Part shown: positions 7,358 to 11,091 of the stretch, one piece after another
Numbering within the stretch: position 1 is the stretch's first letter
Layout of the letters: each line of letters opens with the position of its first letter
Assembly: GCA_020052215.1 (NCBI GenBank)
Contig: JAGVPN010000352.1
Span: 1-11,091 of the forward strand
Reading direction: 5' to 3'
From: Syntrophobacterales bacterium
Lineage (GTDB): Bacteria; Desulfobacterota; Desulfobaccia; Desulfobaccales; 0-14-0-80-60-11
DNA: 11,091 bases
The notes under the pieces: generated by a model
Database searches by the model: none
Told to the model about the DNA's origin: nothing
Seen by the model: only the letters and a program-made list of their open reading frames with translations
Made by a program: the position numbers and the translations under genes

Positions 7358-7405
7358 GGTGCGCAGTGAGCACCCTACGCAGCTAGGTGGTGCGTAGAAC
7401 GCACC
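7358..7405. repeat. Paired GGTGCGNA-type palindromes with a bridging hairpin
   Basis: Two short palindromes lie 14 bp apart: GGTGCGCA-G-TGAGCACC (7358-7374, one mismatch) and GGTGCGT-AGA-ACGCACC (7389-7405, perfect 7-bp stem). Between them CTACGC (7375-7380) can pair with GCGTAG (7392-7397), a stem that excludes the second palindrome. The same GGTGCGCA word forms a perfect palindrome at 10096-10112, so this is a second recurrent repeat type in the window. Confidence 0.65.
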
Positions 7406-7423
7406 CTTGGCTCTATTGCAATT

Positions 7424-7453
7424 GTACGGGGCGGGTTTCAAACCCGCCCCTAC
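7424..7453. repeat. Palindrome, GTAGGGGCG-arm family, copy 3, upstream of typA
   Basis: GGGGCGGGTTT (7428-7438) and AAACCCGCCCC (7440-7450) form a perfect 11-bp stem around a single C. The outer GTA/TAC matches the family, with one extra C on the left. The core is GGTTTCAAACC. The following GGGCGCG/CGCGCCC pair (7455-7461 with 7468-7474) makes a further GC hairpin about 20 nt before the typA ribosome site. Confidence 0.8.
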
Positions 7454-7504
7454 CGGGCGCGCCGCACCGCGCCCCGACGATTTAGCGCCATAATCGGAGA
7501 TTTT

Positions 7505-9289
7505 ATGCAAGTTCGGGAAGATTTACGCAACCTGGCCATCATCGCCCACGTGGATCACGGCAAAACCACCCTGGCGGATGCCATGCTCTGGCAGAGCGGC
7601 ATTTTTCGGGAGAACGAAACCGTGGTGGAGCGGGTCATGGACAGCATGGACCTGGAGCGGGAGAAGGGCATTACCATCATGGCCAAGAACATGGCCATTA
7701 CCTATAGGGGCGTCAAGATCAACATCGTGGACACCCCGGGACACGCGGATTTCGGCGGCGAAGTGGAGCGCACCCTGAACATGGTGGACGGGGTCCTGCT
7801 CCTGGTGGACGCCACCGAAGGGCCCCTGCCCCAGACCCGGTTCGTCCTGGGCAAGGCGTTGGAGCAGGGGTTGCCCGCCATCGTGGTCATCAACAAGATC
7901 GACCGCCCGGACCGCCGCATCCAGGAAGTCCTGAACGAAGTTTACGATTTGTTCATCGACCTGGACGCCACCGAGGCCCAGTTGGAATTCCCGGTGATCT
8001 ACACCAACGCCAAGGCCGGCATCGCCCTCTCCACCCCCGACGGCCAGGGGCAGGACTTGGTCCCGCTGTTTGAGACGATTCTCAGCGCCATCCCCGCCCC
8101 CACCTTTGACCCGGAGGCCCCTCTGCAGTTCCTGGTAACCAACCTGGATTACAGCGACTACGTGGGTTTGATCGCGGTGGGGAAAATCGTCAACGGCGCC
8201 ATGCGCCAGGGCCAGGAAGTGGTCCTGATGAAGAAGGGTGCGGAGGCCGGCAAGGTCCATCTCAGCCAGATTTTAAGCTACGACGGCCTGGACCGTAACT
8301 CCCGGGAGGTCATCACCGCGGGAGATATCGCCGCGGTGGCCGGGGTGCCGGCGGCCTTCATCGGCGACACCCTGGGCGACCCCGAAGACCCCCGGGCCTT
8401 GCCGGTGATCACGGTGGAGGAACCCACCATCTCCATGATGTTCTCGGTCAATACCTCGCCTCTGGCCGGCAAAGAAGGGCGGTTGTTGACCTCCCGGCAC
8501 ATCAAGGAGCGCCTGGACAAGGAGGTGCTCTACAACGTCAGCATCCGGGTGGAGCCGGGGCCAACCCGGGAGTCCTTCCGGGTGAGCGCCCGGGGGGAGT
8601 TGCAACTGGCGGTGCTCATCGAGATGATGCGCCGGGAGGGATTTGAACTGTCCCTGTCCAAGCCCAAGGTCCTGACCCAGGAAGTGGACGGGGAGATTAG
8701 GGAACCCCTGGAACTGGCGGTGGTGGATATTCCCGAGGAGTTTGTGGGGATCGTCACGGAAAAGCTGAGCAGCCGCCGGGGCCGGCTCATGAAGATGGTC
8801 AACCATGGCTCCGGCCGGGTCCGCCTGGAGTTTGAAATCCCCTCCCGGGGCCTGATCGGCTTCCGGGGCCAGTTCTTGAACGATACCCGGGGCACGGGCC
8901 TGTTGAACGCCCTCCTGGTGGGCACCACCCCCTATGCCGGGGAGATCGCCGGCCGCATCAACGGCGTCCTGGTCGCCGACCGCCCCGGCCGGGCAGTGTC
9001 GTATGCCATCTTCCATCTGCAGCCCCGGGGCACCATCTTTGTGAGACCCAATGACCCGGCGTACCGGGGGCTGATCGTGGGGGAAAACACCCGCCCCGAT
9101 GACATGGTGGTGAATATTTCCAAGGAGAAGAAACTCACCAACATGCGGGCCTCCGGCACCGACGAGGCCATGCGCCTGGTGCCGGCCCGCCAGTTCACCC
9201 TGGAGCAGTCCATGGAGTTCATCAACGACGACGAACTGGTGGAGGTCACCCCCCAATCCATCCGCCTGCGCAAGCGGTTGATGAGTTAG
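7505..9289 (+). CDS. typA: Ribosome-associated GTPase TypA/BipA
   Basis: A 594-residue translational GTPase of the EF-G-like superfamily; BipA aids 50S assembly and growth under stress or cold. G motifs: AHVDHGKT (14-21), REKGITI (52-58), DTPGH (76-80), NKID (130-133). The C-terminal part carries the BipA-specific sequence from about residue 440, including [19 protein letters not shown], where EF-G has its domain V region continuing differently, and ends near RLRKRLMS. Length is close to the usual 600-615. The ATG at 7505 has GGAG six bases upstream (7496-7499). It has its own long hairpin-rich upstream region and is probably transcribed alone. An imperfect hairpin (GGCGGCGGT 9294-9302 with ACCGCAGCC 9307-9315) follows the stop but lacks a T-tract. 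Confidence 0.96.
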   Translation: MQVREDLRNLAIIAHVDHGKTTLADAMLWQSGIFRENETVVERVMDSMDLEREKGITIMAKNMAITYRGVKINIVDTPGHADFGGEVERTLNMVDGVLLLVDATEGPLPQTRFVLGKALEQGLPAIVVINKIDRPDRRIQEVLNEVYDLFIDLDATEAQLEFPVIYTNAKAGIALSTPDGQGQDLVPLFETILSAIPAPTFDPEAPLQFLVTNLDYSDYVGLIAVGKIVNGAMRQGQEVVLMKKGAEAGKVHLSQILSYDGLDRNSREVITAGDIAAVAGVPAAFIGDTLGDPEDPRALPVITVEEPTISMMFSVNTSPLAGKEGRLLTSRHIKERLDKEVLYNVSIRVEPGPTRESFRVSARGELQLAVLIEMMRREGFELSLSKPKVLTQEVDGEIREPLELAVVDIPEEFVGIVTEKLSSRRGRLMKMVNHGSGRVRLEFEIPSRGLIGFRGQFLNDTRGTGLLNALLVGTTPYAGEIAGRINGVLVADRPGRAVSYAIFHLQPRGTIFVRPNDPAYRGLIVGENTRPDDMVVNISKEKKLTNMRASGTDEAMRLVPARQFTLEQSMEFINDDELVEVTPQSIRLRKRLMS

Positions 9290-9316
9290 GACTGGCGGCG
9301 GTGAGGACCGCAGCCG

Positions 9317-9344
9317 GTAGAGGCGGTGCGCTCACCGCCCCTAC
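9317..9344. repeat. Imperfect palindrome, GTAGGGGCG-arm family, copy 4, after typA
   Basis: The 14-nt half-sites match at 12 of 14 positions (GTAGAGGCGGTGCG against CTCACCGCCCCTAC). The core GTGCGCTCAC resembles the central words of the GGTGCGCA repeats at 7358-7374 and 10096-10112, linking the two repeat types. It begins 27 bp after the typA stop. Confidence 0.72.
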
Positions 9345-9478
9345 AACCCCCTCCCCACACCCTTTAAGGGATAGGGTAAAGGCCCGCAAAAAACTGGGGA
9401 GAATCGTAGAAAGCCCCTTTCCAATTTAGGGCGGCATGCTTACATTATTGGGAATTTACCGCAACAGGGAGGTCTTCG

Positions 9479-9943
9479 ATGGAAGTACGCACCATTCTCT
9501 GGCCCACAGATTTGTCCAAGAATTCGATCATGGCCGCCAAGCATGTGTCATCACTCGCCTTGAAGTACCAGGCCAAAGTCATTCTCCTGTACGTCGGGGT
9601 GGATTTGCTGTCTTATTTCCGGGCTTACGGCGACCCCAGCAAGGATCAATTGGAACATTTTCAAAGTTGGGAATTAAACCAAGCCAAAAAGCATCTGGAA
9701 ACGGTATGTGAGCAAGAATTACAGGCCTGTCCCAATATTGAGGTGAAGCTGGTCCAGGGGGACGCCGCCAGCGAGATTCTGAAAACGATCAAGGAAGCCA
9801 AGGCCGACATGGTAGTTCTGACCAGTCATGGCCGCGGCCAAGAGGACCTGGATCAGAAGAGCGCCGATTTCGGCAGTGTGGCCAAAAAAGTGCTGGCCAA
9901 CTCCCCGGTGCCGGTCCACCTGGTCAATCCCTATACCAAATAA
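9479..9943 (+). CDS. Universal stress protein (UspA family), atypical nucleotide loop
   Basis: A 154-residue single-domain Usp. The first strand and adenine-contact region TILWPTDLSKNS (5-16) and the final VLANSPVPVHLV (138-149) are typical. Usp proteins form dimers and modulate stress survival; ATP-binding members carry G-x2-G-x9-G-S/T. Here the corresponding stretch is TSHGRGQEDLDQKSADFGSVAKKV: the first Gly is Thr (T115) and the G118 to G132 spacing is 13 residues rather than 9, so a four-residue insertion enlarges the loop. ATP binding is therefore uncertain. The ATG at 9479 has a strong AGGGAGG at 9466-9472. It is flanked by palindromic repeats and ends at the shared terminator with the ferredoxin genes. 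I saw no convincing promoter. Confidence 0.88.
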   Translation: MEVRTILWPTDLSKNSIMAAKHVSSLALKYQAKVILLYVGVDLLSYFRAYGDPSKDQLEHFQSWELNQAKKHLETVCEQELQACPNIEVKLVQGDAASEILKTIKEAKADMVVLTSHGRGQEDLDQKSADFGSVAKKVLANSPVPVHLVNPYTK

Positions 9944-9975
9944 ACCGGGGTTGAGTGATTTCGCCGAGGAACTAC

Positions 9976-10063
9976 GAAAGCCGTGTAGCATACCACTTCG
10001 CACTCAAATGGTAGCAGAGGCTTTCCAGCCTGTGCAGGCGCAGGCTAAAGCCTGCGGCTACCA
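9976..10063. repeat. Nested inverted repeats after the usp gene
   Basis: GAAAGCC (9976-9982) pairs with GGCTTTC (10019-10025). TGGTAGC (10009-10015) pairs with GCTACCA (10057-10063), enclosing a perfect GCAGGC-TAAA-GCCTGC hairpin (10040-10055). The two pairings overlap, so only one can form fully. The words GGCTTTCCAGCCTGTG recall the minus-strand reading of 341-363, suggesting the same repeat type. Confidence 0.65.
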
Positions 10064-10095
10064 ATAATTACCTTTTGATTGCAACTCGGTATCAG

Positions 10096-10112
10096 GGTGC
10101 GCACTGCGCACC
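10096..10112. repeat. Perfect GGTGCGCA-C-TGCGCACC palindrome
   Basis: Eight-base arms around a single C, 17 bp in all, matching the GGTGCGCA palindrome at 7358-7374 upstream of typA. It is 8 bp from the hairpin at 10121-10141, so repeat units stand head to tail here. Confidence 0.7.
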
Positions 10113-10120
10113 TTCATCAT

Positions 10121-10141
10121 GCACAGGCGAGACGCCTGTGC
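10121..10141. repeat. GCACAGGCG/CGCCTGTGC hairpin
   Basis: A perfect 9-bp stem (10121-10129 with 10133-10141) around an AGA loop. No T-tract follows, so it is not an intrinsic terminator on either strand; it belongs to the repeat cluster. Confidence 0.7.
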
Positions 10142-10176
10142 CACCAAATTCTCCATAACTTTTCGCCGTCAAGCTC

Positions 10177-10218
10177 CATAAAAAACGCCGGTCTGAAGTC
10201 AGACCGGCGTTTTTTATG
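10177..10218. terminator. Bidirectional intrinsic terminator between usp and ferredoxin genes
   Basis: A perfect 19-bp inverted repeat (10177-10195 with 10200-10218) around an AAGT loop. The GC-rich stem (CGCCGGTCTG) is flanked by A6 on the left and T6 on the right, so it works in both directions. It sits between the convergent usp gene (plus) and the second ferredoxin gene (minus, stop at 10236), which lies only 17 bp away. Confidence 0.93.
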
Positions 10219-10235
10219 TGCGCATAATAATCAGT

Positions 10236-10424
10236 TCAAGTTTCGGTCACGACCACGGCGCCCGAGGGGCAGGCCTCAACACAGCTCTCGCAACCCAGAC
10301 ACTCGTCGAGATTGACCACCACGGCTTTCTCGTCCTGCATTTCGAGCACGCCCACGGGGCAAATATTGACGCACTCCTCGTCGCCGGTGCATTTATCGGC
10401 ATCGATTTCGACTTCCCAGCCCAT
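10236..10424 (-). CDS. Small ferredoxin 2, Asp-variant first cluster motif
   Basis: A 62-residue two-cluster bacterial ferredoxin. Cluster motif I is C12-x2-D15-x2-C18-x3-C22-P, where Asp stands for the second Cys; motif II C42-x2-C45-x2-C48-x3-C52-P is complete. In known Asp variants (Pyrococcus furiosus ferredoxin, Desulfovibrio africanus ferredoxin III) this site holds a labile [4Fe-4S] or a [3Fe-4S] cluster; by analogy this would be a 7Fe/8Fe electron carrier in the cytoplasm. The ATG at 10422-10424 is chosen over an upstream GTG (10431-10433), because the GTG lies inside the GGGAGGTG ribosome site and the ATG matches the paralogue's start. It is 51/62 identical to ferredoxin 1, a clear tandem duplication. 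It ends at the bidirectional terminator. Confidence 0.9.
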   Translation of the reverse strand: MGWEVEIDADKCTGDEECVNICPVGVLEMQDEKAVVVNLDECLGCESCVEACPSGAVVVTET

Positions 10425-10469
10425 GAGATTCACCTCCCTTAAATATGAGTAAATATGAAAAACATGAAA

Positions 10470-10501
10470 AGACGCCGAGCTGGACTACCAGACCGACGTC
10501 T
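10470..10501 (-). terminator. Probable leaky terminator or attenuator between the two ferredoxin genes
   Basis: Read on the minus strand, AGACGTCGGTCTGG and CCAGCTCGGCGTCT (11 of 14 complementary positions) form a stem around TAGT, followed directly by TTTT and a T-rich stretch. It lies in the 96-bp gap after ferredoxin 1. The imperfect stem suggests partial termination, leaving ferredoxin 2 to read-through; no strong promoter for ferredoxin 2 is visible in the gap. Confidence 0.55.
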
Positions 10502-10520
10502 CCTAACTAACCCGTTCAGT

Positions 10521-10709
10521 TTACGTTTCAGTCACGGTAAGGGCGCCCGAGGGGCAAACTTCTATGCAGCTCTCGCAACCCAGGCACTCATCTTCGTTGA
10601 TTACCACGGCTTTATCATCCTGCATTTCGAGCACGCCCACGGGACAAACGTTGACGCACTCCTCGTCACCGGTGCATTTATCCTCATCAATTTCGACTCG
10701 CCAAGCCAT
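10521..10709 (-). CDS. Small ferredoxin 1, Asp-variant first cluster motif
   Basis: A 62-residue ferredoxin with the same layout as its neighbour: C12-x2-D15-x2-C18-x3-CP and C42-x2-C45-x2-C48-x3-CP. By the usual crossed ligation, D15 with C12, C18 and C52 would bind cluster I, and C22 with C42, C45, C48 cluster II. The ATG at 10707-10709 follows GGGAGGTG. It begins 40 bp after the dsrP stop on the same strand with no terminator visible, so it is probably co-transcribed with the dsr genes. A role in electron exchange with the DsrMKJOP complex or another sulfate-reduction step is inferred from position only. Confidence 0.92.
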   Translation of the reverse strand: MAWRVEIDEDKCTGDEECVNVCPVGVLEMQDDKAVVINEDECLGCESCIEVCPSGALTVTET

Positions 10710-10749
10710 TACGTTTCACCTCCCTTAAGAATGAAAGTCAGATATACCC

Positions 10750-11091
10750 CTAGGACTTGATTTCTTCCTTGATGGACACGGCTATCTTGTAAAGCAGCGT
10801 CAGAACCAAGAACCCCATGGCCCATACCCCCAGGGAGATAATGGCCTCGGGCGCGGTGGGCCAGTACTCGACGACCTTCTCCATGGGGTTGGGGACAAAG
10901 CCGCCGGTCATGAGACCCAGCCCCTTGTCCAGCCAGGTGGTGATAATCACCAGGCCGCACAGGGCCGCCAGGGTACACTCATTCTTCCGGAACTTGGGGT
11001 TGACCAGGAATAAACCCGCCAAGGTCATGCCCACGATGGAGAACCACATCAACGGCACCAGTTGGCCTTTGCCGTCCAGGCCGAAAAACAG
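10750..11091 (-). CDS. dsrP: DsrP, NrfD-family membrane subunit of the DsrMKJOP complex, C-terminal part
   Basis: The last 113 residues of an integral membrane protein; the N-terminal two thirds or more lie beyond the right edge. Hydrophobic helices are visible at about 12-30, 39-57 and 81-104 of the fragment. The stretch GGFVPNPMEKVVEYWPTAPEAIISLGVWAMGFLVLTLLYKI is typical of DsrP/NrfD C-termini, with a short basic-acidic cytoplasmic tail. In sulfate reducers DsrP is thought to interact with the quinone pool and pass electrons with DsrMKJO toward DsrC trisulfide reduction. The stop is TAG at 10750-10752. Two ferredoxin genes follow. Another NrfD-like subunit is possible, but the sequence and context favour DsrP. 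Confidence 0.82.
   Translation of the reverse strand: MFFGLDGKGQLVPLMWFSIVGMTLAGLFLVNPKFRKNECTLAALCGLVIITTWLDKGLGLMTGGFVPNPMEKVVEYWPTAPEAIISLGVWAMGFLVLTLLYKIAVSIKEEIKS

Larger units (their letters stand above)
7085..7504. other. 420-bp gene-free region before typA: promoter, hairpins and repeats
   Basis: No convincing gene lies here. Its first 160 bp are moderately AT-rich and featureless. A candidate promoter is at 7202-7230. At 7294-7320 two alternative stems compete for the same GGGG: with CCCC at 7305-7308, or CCGGGG (7294-7299) with CCCCGG (7315-7320). A run of palindromic repeats fills 7358-7474, and the typA ribosome site GGAG is at 7496-7499. If the promoter is real, typA has a structured leader of about 265 nt. 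I do not recognise a known riboswitch. Confidence 0.6.

Noticed and set aside
7358..7474. CRISPR-like array
   Set aside because: The repeats are palindromes of different sequence and spacing, with no constant repeat-spacer unit and no cas genes.
9436..9711. Plus-strand frame starting before the usp gene
   Set aside because: It overlaps the Usp gene in a different frame, while the Usp frame has a strong ribosome site and clear homology.
10425..10433. GTG start adding three residues to ferredoxin 2
   Set aside because: The GTG is part of the GGGAGGTG ribosome site; the paralogue starts at the equivalent of the downstream ATG.

Overview
The window looks like a chromosomal stretch of a GC-rich (roughly 60-65% by eye) dissimilatory sulfate- or sulfite-metabolising bacterium, most likely in the Desulfobacterota. 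The strongest clue is at the right edge: the C-terminus of a DsrP/NrfD-type membrane subunit of the DsrMKJOP complex, followed on the same strand by two small ferredoxins. The rplU-rpmA-obgE-proB order and a DUF3536-type GH57 enzyme fit that assignment. It is inferred from gene content, not from a database match.

Layout, left to right. (1) 1-2906, minus strand: the start of gmhA (phosphoheptose isomerase, cut by the window edge), preceded in transcription order by a large GH57 glycosidase/glucanotransferase gene with its own well-formed promoter at 3009-3037. (2) 3127-5982, plus strand: a housekeeping operon with ribosomal proteins L21 and L27, the GTPase Obg and glutamate 5-kinase. Its genes overlap tightly (TTGA between rpmA and obgE; 32 nt between obgE and proB), but a palindromic repeat sits between rplU and rpmA. 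(3) 5996-6808: an AT-rich gene for an unrecognised secreted or membrane protein, clearly different in composition and probably acquired. A small DUF2007 gene follows. (4) 7085-9289: a 420-bp gene-free leader full of nested hairpins, then typA/bipA. (5) 9479-9943: a universal stress protein with an unusual nucleotide loop. (6) 9944-10235: a cluster of palindromes ending in a perfect bidirectional terminator. (7) 10236-11091, minus strand: dsrP C-terminus, then two tandem Asp-variant ferredoxins separated by a probable leaky terminator.

Most genes are core translation, ribosome-assembly, amino-acid and energy genes. I found no complete new multi-gene system. The less ordinary features are: a family of intergenic palindromes with constant GTAGGGGCG-type arms and changing cores; the AT-rich orphan gene placed directly behind proB; the duplicated Asp-variant ferredoxins behind dsrP; and an Obg with Glu in place of the invariant G3 Asp. 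No tRNA, rRNA, CRISPR array, transposase or integrase gene was seen.
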